Shown: piece by piece, positions 1 through 8,659 of the stretch
Numbering within the stretch: position 1 is the first letter of the stretch
Layout of the letters: every line of letters begins with the position of its first letter
Origin: Euperipatoides rowelli
Lineage: Eukaryota; Onychophora; Udeonychophora; Euonychophora; Peripatopsidae
Strand: one strand, 5' to 3'
Assembly (NCBI GenBank): GCA_003024985.2
Contig: PXIH01S0001881.1
Length of the DNA: 15,331 bases
The notes under the pieces: model-generated
Databases searched by the model: none
Seen by the model: the letters and a program-made list of their open reading frames with translations, nothing else
Told to the model about the DNA's origin: nothing
Made by a program: the position numbers and the translations under genes

Positions 1-49
1 CTAGATTTTAAAGATCATTTACAATGCAATAAAATTCTAATAATGTTTT
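1..49 (-). pseudogene. Displaced 3' end of the minus-strand LINE (flank of the insertion)
   Basis: This short AT-rich flank lies just outside the left copy of the 14-bp duplication. On the minus strand, joining base 5405 to base 49 keeps the reading frame of the second LINE open for about a dozen further codons, up to a TAA near 7-9. That supports the view that the plus-strand retrotransposon at 64-5404 split an older minus-strand LINE reading frame. The assignment is inference from frame continuity; the stretch is too short to recognise alone. Confidence 0.4.
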
Positions 50-63
50 AAGAATGATATATG
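50..63. repeat. Left target-site duplication of the LINE
   Basis: AAGAATGATATATG is identical to 5405-5418. The right copy directly follows the A-rich tail of the retrotransposon, which is where a target-site duplication made by target-primed reverse transcription must lie. It fixes the LINE 5' end at about base 64. Confidence 0.85.
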
Positions 64-178
64 ACTTTCCCATGAGGCGCTATTCATCATGGCGGCCGCT
101 CAGGGTTTTTGCTCCTGAATATGTTGCCTAATTTTTGAAATTATATTTATATTTACCTTAAATGTATTTATTTCACTG
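64..178 (+). promoter_or_regulatory. LINE 5' leader with YY1-like site
   Basis: The first 40 bases of the LINE hold its most GC-rich stretch, ATCATGGCGGCCGC at 86-99. The core ATGGCGGC resembles the binding site of the YY1 transcription factor, and it lies about 23 bases from the inferred 5' end. Human L1 has a YY1 site at a similar place, where it sets the transcription start. An equivalent role here is inference from position and motif. The same bases contain a NotI recognition sequence, which I take as chance. Confidence 0.4.
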
Positions 179-428
179 GTGTGCAAATATTGTTTTATGG
201 TTTATGCTGTTTGGAGAGAAAATTATCTTAATAGTTTAAATTTTGTGCTTGTATGTAAGGGTACATCGTTTAGAGTTGCTGGTAAGCTTATTCACTTGTT
301 GTTTTTGTCAACCTGCCTTTACATACTTTGTATTAACTGGGCTTACTTTGTCGAATTAAGAATGAATTCCTCAGGAAGTTGCTTTTTGGATATTGCTGCA
401 AAAGAAAACATTTAAAAACTTTAGTAGG

Positions 429-430
429 TA
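429..430. repeat. Left TA target-site duplication
   Basis: TA directly before the inverted repeat; matched by TA at 1109-1110. TA duplication is the hallmark of Tc1/mariner-type insertion. Confidence 0.65.
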
Positions 431-1108
431 CCGTAGAATGCTGACCAAGAGCGCCCTACCAAGCAAGGGTGCCCCCCTCCCCTATTTCTTGTCAAAACAT
501 AGGTATATAGCACCATCACTGAACAAAAGTGTCACCACTGTACTTTGAATTTTTATCACTCTGAAAGAAATCCAAGGGGTATCAAACAAGAGTGCCCCCC
601 TAGATTTTTGCTTCATTTTACCTCAACTAAGGTTCAGGACATTGTATCCAAACAAGAGCACCATGAAAAAAAATTTCATGTCACCATCCGACATTATTAT
701 GCTGTGGCATCATTTTTATGTGTTTTACATCATCTCATATATTGTAGCTTTTGTGAATAAACAGAACGAAAGAGGCCTGTAAATTAAAAAGTGGATGTTT
801 TAACTTAAACGGCGCTCTTACTTGGTACATATATCAGCTAACCTTTAATTGATGTGTGACATCAAGTTTTAGTGTGTACCAGCCATTTTCCTAAAGTTTT
901 GGGAAGCATGTCCAAACAAAGGTGCCATTTTGAAAAAACAATCTTTTTAAGGAATTCTGATTATAGCCAAACAAGAGCGCCTGGTCAGTTTTGCAATGCA
1001 TTGTGGTAAATCTAAGGTTTACTAGCATGGAGCCGAACAAGAGCACCATCCCTATTTTCCCCCAAACGAATGATAAGAGTGCACGCGCCCTTGCTTGGCA
1101 TTCTACGG
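431..1108. mobile_element. Non-autonomous TA-flanked TIR element (MITE-like)
   Basis: The 678-bp element starts with CCGTAGAATGC (431-441) and ends with its exact complement GCATTCTACGG (1098-1108), flanked on both sides by TA. Beyond 11 bp the two ends match only patchily, though both carry a CCAAGCAAGGG-type block. Removing the element with one TA restores the reading frame of LINE ORF1 across the site, which is strong evidence for a clean insertion. I see no transposase; the open frame at 545-760 looks like chance. The interior carries many copies of a CAAACAAGAGYGCC-like motif. Tc1/mariner-type mobilisation is inferred from the TA duplication alone. Confidence 0.75.
445..1100. repeat. Dispersed CAAACAAGAGYGCC-like motif family
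   Basis: Degenerate copies of a roughly 14-bp motif recur inside the TIR element: near 445 (ccaagagcgcc), 524 (gaacaaaagtgtcacc), 582 (caaacaagagtgcc), 647 (ccaaacaagagcacc), 910 (ccaaacaaaggtgcc), 965 (ccaaacaagagcgcc) and 1032 (ccgaacaagagcacc). Inverted copies lie near 810 (ggcgctcttacttgg) and 1085 (gcgcccttgcttgg). Spacing is irregular, about 50-160 bases. They could be transposase-binding sites or a decayed minisatellite. Confidence 0.65.
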
Positions 1109-1110
1109 TA
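1109..1110. repeat. Right TA target-site duplication
   Basis: TA directly after the right inverted repeat of the element at 431-1108. Confidence 0.65.
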
Positions 1111-2211
1111 TGTATATTTAATTGAACCGAATGCTAACGTTTTTACGTTAGCTGATAGCCAATTTACGTTACAACTCGAGGCTCTTATAAAGCTGTTAAA
1201 TGAATTGAAAATATTGGATAACCTTACTGAATACAGTCAGTTGGACCATCCTGCCTATAATTACATTGTTTTTGACTCCATGCATTCAATGGATATTTTT
1301 GTTAATGGTACCTAACTTTGAATAAGTTGCAGGTTATCTTTGCGAGTGCTCTTTCAAGTTCAAGTATTATAACTATAACATTATTATGGATGCCTGTATC
1401 TGTGGTACTGAGGAGATTTCTCATTTGTTGAGTGAATATGAAGAAGTTATAACAATGAAGCCATCCACAATTCACATTTCTTCAACTAAATCTGTTGCAA
1501 CTACACCAGTTCACCTTACGTTTGCCTTTAAGGTGCAGCATAATCTCAATATGTTACCTTATCTTTTTTTTCTGAGTTTGGGCTCAAGGGTTGGCTTCAA
1601 ACTCAGAATCAGACCCCCTTATGCTTTCGATGTCAGTGGGCTGACCATAGTGTTCAAGAGTGCCAGTATAAATGGTGCGGTAGATGTTCCTGTATGTGCT
1701 TTCGGATCATGATTGCTTTGCTCTCTATAAGCGGGCGTTGCTTCGTGACCTTAGCGATGACTTGCCCTCAACTTCTCTGATGGTTTTGCTATGGATATGG
1801 CTGCCTTTGTGCAATCACCTATTCTACTTTGGTGGGCAATCTTTGCTTCTCTCTATCAGCAGGGATGATGTTATATTGTGTCCTGTGATTGATGGTGGAA
1901 ATAAGTCCATGCCTTCAGTTGGTGGTAAGAGGTTAAAAACTGATGTTGGTGATTTTCTTAATAAACTGGATACAGATTGTTCACCTTCACTGTTTTCTCA
2001 GGATGAGATCAATGATGTGATACATTCTATTGCAAGAGACAGGAATGAATAAAGAACTATTATTTGAGGTTCGATCTAGAAAGTTCGGATTAAGAACCTG
2101 TTTTATAATTTTTCATGCAGAATTGCATAAGCATTTGTTAGTTTTTATTTATGTTTTATTAAGAGTGGTATAATGTTTTTTGTTATTTTTTAGTTCACAA
2201 AATCGTATAAC

Positions 2212-5200
2212 ATGGCACGGCAAAATCAAGGATTAAAATTTATGTGCATGAATATACAGGGTTCAAACAGTACTCTGAAGCAAAAAACAATTGTATAAGA
2301 TGGTTCTGTAGTTACACATGAAATTGGTATATTAATGATTTAAGAGATGAAGGTAAAGCTTAGTGGTAGAATTAATTTGGATATTTTTTTAAAAAAAATT
2401 ATTGTGTTTAAAGGGTGCTCTCATCGTTCAAATAGGGGTGTGTGGATTTTTATTGCAAAAGATTTAAATTGTATAAATGTCCGCTTAGTCAAAGTAACCA
2501 ATAGATTTATTGTTATGGTCTTTGCAATGGATAAGGAGTCATATCAGTTGATAAATTACTATGCTCCTAATGGGTTGGTGGCGAATAAAGCTATAATCAG
2601 GGAATTAATTTCTCACATCCAGTTGGGTATTAGTAAATACTGTGTTAGCTGGAGATCTTAATGTGTTGAACTTGAAATTGTTACCTGAACTTGAATATTT
2701 CTTGAATTCCGAGGGATTTATGGATGTGGCTTCCAGGTTTAATTTGGTTGATGTCCTTATGCATTATGGGATCGTGTCAGCACGCTTGGATTACTGCTTT
2801 ATTGGGGGTACTCATATGAAGCCTATTTCTTTTGTAATAAGGCCAACTAATATGTCGGATCATGGGGCCTTATTGGTGAATGTACGGGCTAAGATTAAGT
2901 CATTGATTCCATTGTTTAAAATTAATCTGTCGCATCCTTTTATTCCTTTGGCCTATGAATTGTTGATTAGAGATGTTTCTGAGATATGTATCAATTATTA
3001 TGCTTGGTGTTTTTCTTGTCAATTTGATGAGGGGGGATGGTTAGCTTTTAATTAAGCAGAGTTTAGCTTATATTATTTTGAATTCTAGTAAAAAATATAA
3101 ATATACGAATCACGGAATTTATGACCTTCAGAACTGTGTTGATGAAATGGATAATTTGAAAAGGGAATCAGTTCCATTTTTTTTATTAAATGTCACAAGG
3201 AGCTTAATGATTTTTTAAGGAGTAAGATAAATCAAATTATATTATTTTAAAAAGAAAGATTATTGCCTCCGCTGAGGAGATCAGTAAGCTTATTACTTTA
3301 AGATTTTTCAGAAAACAAAAGTCTCCAATTTTGAATTCTCTTGTTTATGAAGGCCTTATTTATCGGGGTGAGGAGGTGAGGTTGTAACTGCGGTTTTGAA
3401 TTATTTCATCCATATGTACACTGATGTGACTAATATGAATGCTTTATCTTTTACTGATGCCTCTTTTCAAATTGATCCAGTGAGTGTTCGTTTTAATTTT
3501 GTTATTGATGTTGATGATGTCATGCAAGCAGTTTCTTTGATCAATGTTAACAATGTCCCAGGTCCTGATTGTCACTGTAAAGTTATTTAATAAATTGTCT
3601 CATGTTTTTTTTCCCTCAGCTCTTGAAATTGTATAATGGATGGGCCAATTATATGGTTATATATCTTACCTGATTCTATTTCCAAAAAAAAAAAAGTATT
3701 GGCAATTGGTTTATTTCAAATGGAAGATCTACACCCTATAAACATCCAGAAGACTGAGTCAAAAAATTTTGCGAAAATTATAAATGAAAAGCAAGTAAGA
3801 TGTTACCAGACCTTTTATATATTTTTCAATTCTCTCTTAGAGGTAGTAATATACACAATCCTCTTTTAATGGTACCGGATGTTGTGAAATTAATTAAAAA
3901 TAAAAAAGGCAGTAATAATGTTTCTGGATGTTTCTAGGGCGTTCGATCGTGTGAATCATGCTTATCTTATAGCTCAAATTAGAACTTTGTTTGGTGCTTC
4001 TAATTTGACAAGATCGTTGATCACGTATGTAACTAATAAAATTGTAATGTTGAAATTTAAGGGTGGCGTTTTTAGGTCTGTCATGCTGAGGAGGGGAATC
4101 ACACAGGGTTATCCCCTCAACACCAATTTGTTTGCCATTTATATTAATGCTTTGTTACAAATGATCTTGGATATGAATCTGGGCATTTTTTGTCTACTTT
4201 TAATGTATGCATCTCTGTTTATGCATAGGTAGATGATATCACCATTGTACTGGAAGATAGAAATAATCTGCGTAGAGTTTTTCGAATATTGGATGCGTTC
4301 GTGCATGAAACGGGCTCTATTTTTAATAAAGAGAAGACATTTGTTTGGGCCTCTTTTCATAACACGATGGATAATAGATATTCCTCGTCTTCCCAGTAAA
4401 ATTCTTGGGTTGCTTTTTTCATTTGTGGGCTCTATTCGTCGGTGGAAAGTACCACATCTTAAGTTCTATAAGAATTTTTTGACTAAATTATATTAGATTA
4501 TTCATCAAATTCTTTGGGAGACTAAGATAACGCCAATTAGTAAGAAAACATTGTCTTAGTGTACGGAAAGGTGGCTTAGGTCTTCATGACCTTCAAGTGA
4601 TGTTTCTGACCATTCAGGCAAATAGTTATGTGGCCTTTAACAAGTTCAGGCTGAGAATTGCTCATCAAATACCTGTTCCACCCACTGACACGCCTCTGCC
4701 GCTTATTCATCGTTCGAGTATAATATTTCTGTTGATATATGCATTTAGTGATATTGCCGACACTGTTGATGACTTTACACTTGCCAAGTTTTCCTATAGG
4801 TCATATTCGGATTTATTGAATGACCTGTAATCCCTTTTTTGAGATTTAATTACAAGTTATTCCGGGACTCCAAACCTATCGGATTTTTATTACAAACTGT
4901 CTCATGTTGCTTTATTCACGAATCAGCATCTTGTTGATCGATACCATTTAATTGTGGACACTAAATTCAATTTCTGTAATGATTTAAATGAAATTTTTCA
5001 TTTGCTTTTTCATTGTCCTTATTTCAATTTGATTCGTAACTGTCTTATTATTAATGAACCAGAAAAGTAATTCTGCATGGCTATTATTGTTTTCCTTTTT
5101 TATCATTTGGAAAGTTAGAAATTCATGTGTCTTTGAGAATATGAGGTTAAGGCTGTGGCTTTTTTTTTTCTTTTTGATTCAAGGAAAAATTATATTGAAT

Positions 5201-5293
5201 CAGGATTCTCAGTGTTTGGCCTTTTCTAAATTTAATAAGAAATGGCTAAATGAAGAAATGGTCACATTTCATGATTTGGTTTTGGGTTCATAA
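2212..5293 (+). pseudogene. LINE ORF2: AP-endonuclease + reverse transcriptase, broken
   Basis: ORF2 would nick the target and copy the LINE RNA. The ATG at 2212 opens with a segment ending MCMNIQG, typical of the first strand of AP-like LINE endonucleases. Later endonuclease marks are YQLINYYAPN (about 2547-2576), AGDLN (about 2645-2659), SARLDYCF and a catalytic SDHGALL (about 2855). Reverse transcriptase marks follow: NNVPGPD (about 3550), FLDVSRAFDRVNH (3921-3959), RRGITQGYPLN (about 4090-4122), and the active-site region VDDITIV after 4229, where the expected tyrosine codon of the YxDD box is TAG (4226-4228). A C-terminal Cys/His patch (FHLLFHCPYF, near 5000) and IWKVRNSCVFEN (about 5107-5142) close the protein. 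Several frameshifts and stops separate these blocks. Intact relatives are about 1000-1300 residues long, and the 3.08-kb span fits. Confidence 0.85.
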
Positions 5294-5406
5294 TTTTGTT
5301 TTGGGTTTTGCACCTTTTAGTGATCTTATGTAATTGAATGTATGTGTCAGAAATTTATTTGGTTAATAAATTATGTTAAAAGGGTGGAAACCCTTTAAAA
5401 AAAAAA
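5294..5406 (+). other. LINE 3' UTR with hairpin and A tail
   Basis: The 3' region after ORF2 is about 100 bases. At 5379-5396 AAAGGGT and ACCCTTT pair perfectly around the loop GGAA, which fits the GNRA tetraloop rule. A run of A starts at 5397, and the target-site duplication follows. In several LINE groups a 3' stem-loop is the signal that the element's own reverse transcriptase binds; that role is inferred here. Confidence 0.6.
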
Positions 5407-5418
5407 GAATGATATATG
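5405..5418. repeat. Right target-site duplication of the LINE
   Basis: AAGAATGATATATG, identical to 50-63; see that entry. It overlaps the last As of the tail by one or two bases. Confidence 0.85.
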
Positions 5419-6430
5419 GATTAACAAGATCATTTTTACTAATGGTAGAATTTAAATAGATTAAATCAAAAATAAAAGATGCCTTAATATTTTTTAAAAC
5501 ATCAGTCCAAGGAATACTTTGATAATTATTTGTAGAAAATATATAAGAATTAAGAATCTTCCAGATTGTATACAAGGATATCATAAAAACTTTAGCCAAT
5601 GATAAGTTTTGACTTGAGAATTGAAGAATATCACAAATATTAATATTCTTAAAATCAAATTTAGATCCATAAGACCATTTCTTACATCATTAAAAAAAAG
5701 GCATATAAAAACAAATGTTAAATGTCTTCAGTATCATTACAAAAATCACGTGATATTTTCAAGATTTGAGAACCATTTGACAAGACAATCTTGTACTTAA
5801 AGCTTGAAGACAAAATATATAGCAGAAGAACACTATGTCTGGTTTGATCCACACAATGTCAATTGATTTAATAAAGATTCAGCATATATAGCTGATGGAC
5901 ATGGAATTGGTTCTGTATAAAGTGTATTAAGAATTTCCTTATAAGTAATTTTTCTGGGTTGGTTTTAGTCCAAAGTGTCTATATATTCTTTTAGGTCTGA
6001 CATGATTCTTCTAAAGTTTTTAAAAATAAAGCAAGGTATAATATCTGGACAAAAACCAATAGTTTGTAGAAAGGAAATAAATTTATGACAAGAAGTGGCA
6101 GAACAAGATCTTGTATAAATTTCAAGATCAATTAAATTTAATCACCCAATTTTTTATGATACATCATTCTTTTGAGAAATAGAATGGATAGAACCATCAC
6201 AAATTGCTTTACTAGATCTAGAATAAATATTACACAATTTTTTTTTGTAAAGGAGAGATGTGGAATGTAAAATGATAAACACGGAAAAAATAGGCATTAA
6301 TCATTTTAACTTTTAATGGATCTCCTTGTAAATTTAAACATGTAGATTTAACCTTTGTCAAAATATTATTTTGAATTGAATTATGTAATTAAAATCCCTA
6401 AAATGGGAAGGAGATTCCTAAAAATTTATC
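5419..6430 (-). pseudogene. Second LINE, ORF2 C-terminal part, minus strand
   Basis: The minus strand codes for the 3' part of another LINE ORF2. One frame runs from about 6210 down to about 5840 with only three stops. It contains LNLIDLEIYTR, the usual connector motif after the thumb (GGLGL-D-L-type), then a segment ending PRKITYKEILNTLYTEP. A later frame has YTIWKILNSYIFSTNN (about 5520-5575), the counterpart of IWKVRNSCVFEN in the plus-strand element. The frame at 5599-5405 is open into the inserted LINE. The catalytic domains are absent, so the copy is truncated or its upstream part lies outside. It is the older element, because the plus-strand LINE interrupts it. Family membership is inferred from motif layout; the two copies are not close sisters. 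Confidence 0.65.
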
Positions 6431-6964
6431 TGGATGACCTTTTGGCTGAACTCACCTTGTTACCATAGTAAAGTAACAGCTAGGAGGGCATATGAGGTAT
6501 GAAAATATTCACTAGACACTCAATCAAAGAAGTATCGGTAGTAACATGACCTGATTTCTTCGGATTGTATATAAACTCGCCTGTGATTGGTAACCCCTTC
6601 TGGCTGCACTTCAGTTATCAAAGGCAGTGATACTGTGAAACTAAAAAAATCATAGAAATTCACAGGATTGAGCTAGAATCTTCATTTTTTTAAAAAACAA
6701 ATCTCACATCCATGCTGGATAATGGTGAATAAGTTGTTTTAATTATCTTTAATCAGCAGATTTCCAAAACTCTCAATTGTTATACCTTATTTACCATTTG
6801 ACAGATTTAAACAGCGCCACCATCGGCCAAAATTTTAACATGCAAATCCCCTTAGGAAGATTTTGACAAAATAGGGGGTTCAGCATTATTTAAAATTATC
6901 AACTTTAAAGTAATTTTTAAGGAAAAAAAAATACATACGATTATTAAAGACATATTAAACTATA
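6431..6964. other. Unassigned spacer between LINE and SINE
   Basis: No reading frame worth calling. Two things stand out. A TATATAAA at 6568-6575 lies close to an ATTGG at 6586-6590, which echoes the promoter elements of the virus-like block but in a different arrangement. On the minus strand, ACAAGGTGAG (6460-6451) is a good splice-donor consensus. Neither is enough to call a gene. This stretch may be flanking DNA or decayed element sequence. Confidence 0.3.
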
Positions 6965-6980
6965 TAAAAAAAAACAGTAG
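6965..6980. repeat. Left SINE target-site duplication
   Basis: TAAAAAAAAACAGTAG, identical to 7207-7222. The CAGTAG end makes the match more than poly-A. Confidence 0.75.
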
Positions 6981-7206
6981 TCTCGGTTCCGTGGTCGAGC
7001 GGATTTACTTCCGTTTGATGAACCAAAGGCATATATATGCACCTTGGCTTGGGCAGTTAAGGAATGTTTTTTCCCTAGCTTTAACATCTCGCCTCGGGTT
7101 TTTCCAAGTACGCTGTCCTTGTAACATCTAAGAACATGTGATTTAGTGTTTCAATCAGATATTATATTCAATTTAATTTCAATTTAGTTAACAAAAAAAA
7201 AATAAA
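6981..7206 (+). mobile_element. tRNA-headed SINE
   Basis: A 226-bp insertion between perfect 16-bp direct repeats. The head GGTTCCG (6985-6991) followed by TGGTCGAGCGG (6992-7002) reproduces the first 7 acceptor-stem bases, T8 and the A box of a tRNA (TRGYNNARNGG), most like a serine-type tRNA. A clear B box is missing; cgggtttttccaag at about 7095-7108 is a weak candidate. A palindrome, GCATATATATGC (about 7029-7040), with imperfect outer arms forms a hairpin. The tail is AT-rich and ends in an A run. It would be transcribed by RNA polymerase III and moved by a LINE. It matches neither LINE 3' end in this window. Confidence 0.65.
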
Positions 7207-7222
7207 TAAAAAAAAACAGTAG
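7207..7222. repeat. Right SINE target-site duplication
   Basis: TAAAAAAAAACAGTAG, identical to 6965-6980; it follows the SINE A-rich tail. Confidence 0.75.
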
Positions 7223-7223
7223 A

Positions 7224-8150
7224 CTTTAAAAAAAATTTAACAAACGCAGGTTTGCATGAGGGTAAGTGTATATACTGTATATATAAAGCTAGAACAAGAT
7301 TTTTAGGAATTTGTCCAAAATTATCTCGAGTGGTATTAGGCATACTTTCTGGGATGGAAATTGTTTTTAAGTATAGTACGGTCCTTTGGATATTTAGCCA
7401 ATGCTTTAAGTAATGCATGAGCATGACCTAATAGAACTGGAGGGGAGATGATAACTTTAGGTACATACAATTTATATTCTTCTATTTTTATTTTATGTAC
7501 TTAGGATACTTCATCTGTTATTAAACAAAATGGGTTTCTTTCTCTATTCAGTCTTATTTTCATATTGACTCCATTGAATAAATATTTAGATTGGAAAAAT
7601 ATATCACTATGAATAGGAGCAATAAGTTCTACAGTTTTACTCCCAGTAAAAAAATCACTTCTTTCTTTAAGTCATCATTGCTCTCATCTACAGCATCCAT
7701 GTGTTTTGTAGTATCTTTATAAAATAATGCATTAGCCAGTGGTGTAGTGATAGCATATTCTCCATAATTCAATAATGTTTCAATAAGTGCCCAATAGGGG
7801 TAGTATCGATTAGTGTGAGAGATGATAGTATCATTCATAGATACACTAATTTCATTGAATAAGGAATGTAGGATTAAATTGATAGGACCTACTTTACTAT
7901 CCACTTTTAAATCTTCACCTTTCCAATTCACAATTTTACATTTTACACAAAGTCTTGTATGGTTTAAATCAATATATTGTTCACCACTAGATGAAATGAG
8001 GAAATCGATAGGTGCCGAAGCTGTGAGGGAAGATACACTGATATATACCACCCATTGTCCTTTTAAAATGGAAGTTTGTGTCCATGGTGTGGTAATTAAA
8101 TCCAATTCAGATTTAGCACACTTGCAAGAATGATGATAAATTAAAGACAT
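7224..8150 (-). pseudogene. Hexon-like major capsid protein (F54H12.2-like), broken
   Basis: The translation resembles the family named after C. elegans F54H12.2, which lies beside a transposon integrase gene and which I take to be the major capsid protein of Maverick/adintovirus-like elements. Visible marks in the first 173 residues are TTPWTQTSILKGQW near the start, NLILHSLFNEISVSMN in the middle, and ALFYKDTTKHMDAVDE, a very characteristic block. The frame breaks in a T run near 7650. Similarity resumes in another frame (IHSDIFFQ, FNGVNMKIRL), meets a TAA at 7501-7503, continues with SPPVLLGHAHALLKALAKYP, and shifts again near 7380. The C-terminal part seems lost near 7224, next to the SINE. 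The start codon lies 1 base after the stop of the pVI-like gene. Similarity to the family is recalled, not searched; the capsid role is established for Polintons as a group. Confidence 0.75.
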
Positions 8151-8151
8151 T

Positions 8152-8618
8152 TTATATGAATATATCGTCTAGAGTAGATTTGGTCTTCTGCCTCTTCTGA
8201 AATCTTTCTAATAATGATGCTGCAGAACAGAAACATTTCCTTTTATTCTTTCTACCATAGTGAGATTTTATTTTTATTTTTCTACGTCCACCTCCTTGTT
8301 TAGGAGTGGGGATAAGGGTTGAAATTTTTTTACCAACATCTTTCATCACACCACTAGCGACATCTTTAGCTGCACTAATAACACGAGGTTTTAATGTAGT
8401 AGCTATTTTAGGTGTTAGTTATCGTGCACTTCGACTTATTAGAGGCACTACTTTTCTAAATAAACTACTAAAAAAGGATCCTAACCTTTAGCCGTACTGT
8501 ACCGGACTTCTTCGGAAAACATCAAATCACCACCACCAACTTGTCTACTGTAATAGTCTATTTTTTTATTATTATTATTAAATAGGTTTATTTTACCAAA
8601 TAAAACAAAATACATCAT
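8152..8618 (-). pseudogene. pVI/core-like virion protein, broken
   Basis: A small basic protein between the penton-like and hexon-like genes. An early segment YYSRQVGGG (about 8570-8544) is followed, after a frameshift near 8490, by a hydrophobic and basic stretch LGSFFSSLFRKVVPLISR that could form an amphipathic helix. A TAA lies at 8419-8421. The frame then stays open to 8152 with an Ala/Lys-rich part, GGGRRKIKIKSHYGRKNKRK (8292-8233), and the end LDDIFI. This layout, an N-terminal amphipathic helix and a basic tail, is what adenovirus pVI/pX-type internal proteins look like, and similar small proteins precede the hexon in Maverick-like elements. ATG at 8618 is the first in frame, but the family-like part starts near 8573, where ATA may replace an original ATG. 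The function is inference. Confidence 0.55.
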
Positions 8619-8659
8619 GACAAATCAGAAAAAAAGTCTCGCCCTAAAGGGATTCATAA

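Larger units (their letters stand above)
366..2052 (+). pseudogene. LINE ORF1 (CCHC zinc-knuckle, Gag-like), broken
   Basis: This region codes for remnants of a LINE nucleic-acid-binding protein, the partner of ORF2 in the ribonucleoprotein. After a TGA at 363-365 a frame is open up to the TA at 429. It resumes in register at 1111 once the nested transposon and one TA are ignored, and runs to a stop at 1313-1315. Further pieces lie at 1386-1712 and 1684-2052 in other frames. A third frame shows a zinc knuckle C-x2-C-x4-H-x4-C with codons at 1622, 1631, 1646 and 1661. The last piece ends in an acidic tail and TAA at 2050-2052, about 160 bases before ORF2. No intact protein is possible. The N-terminus is unclear, and the open frame at 179-415 may hold part of it. 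The fold of the rest is not recognised. Confidence 0.6.
64..5404 (+). mobile_element. Full-length non-LTR retrotransposon (L1/Tx1-like), inactive
   Basis: A 5.3-kb LINE bounded by a perfect 14-bp direct repeat. In order it has a GC-rich leader, ORF1 with a CCHC zinc knuckle, ORF2 with an AP-type endonuclease, a reverse transcriptase and a C-terminal Cys/His region, a short 3' untranslated region with a 7-bp hairpin, and a run of A. Two ORFs, an AP-type endonuclease, an A tail and a long target-site duplication fit the L1/Tx1 group; the clade is not certain. About 680 bp of its length is a nested DNA transposon. Many frameshifts and stops, one of them in the reverse transcriptase active-site motif, show it is dead. 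It inserted into another LINE of opposite orientation. Confidence 0.85.

Noticed and set aside
92-99. NotI site as a sign of cloning vector
   Set aside because: The flanking bases do not look like polylinker, and the position at the LINE 5' end gives a natural explanation.
545-760. Open frame of 71 codons in the TIR element
   Set aside because: It runs through two copies of the CAAACAAGAGYGCC motif, has no recognisable domain and no transposase triad; best seen as chance.
4139-4360. Minus-strand frame across the reverse transcriptase
   Set aside because: Antisense to the VDDITIV region of LINE ORF2; no independent signal.
6558-6595. TATATAAA near ATTGG as a further promoter copy
   Set aside because: The orientation and spacing of the two boxes differ from the copies at 11732 and 12196, and no coding frame follows; left as a note in the spacer entry.
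7822-8133. Plus-strand open frame opposite the hexon-like gene
   Set aside because: It is the antisense shadow of a clearly recognisable minus-strand capsid frame.
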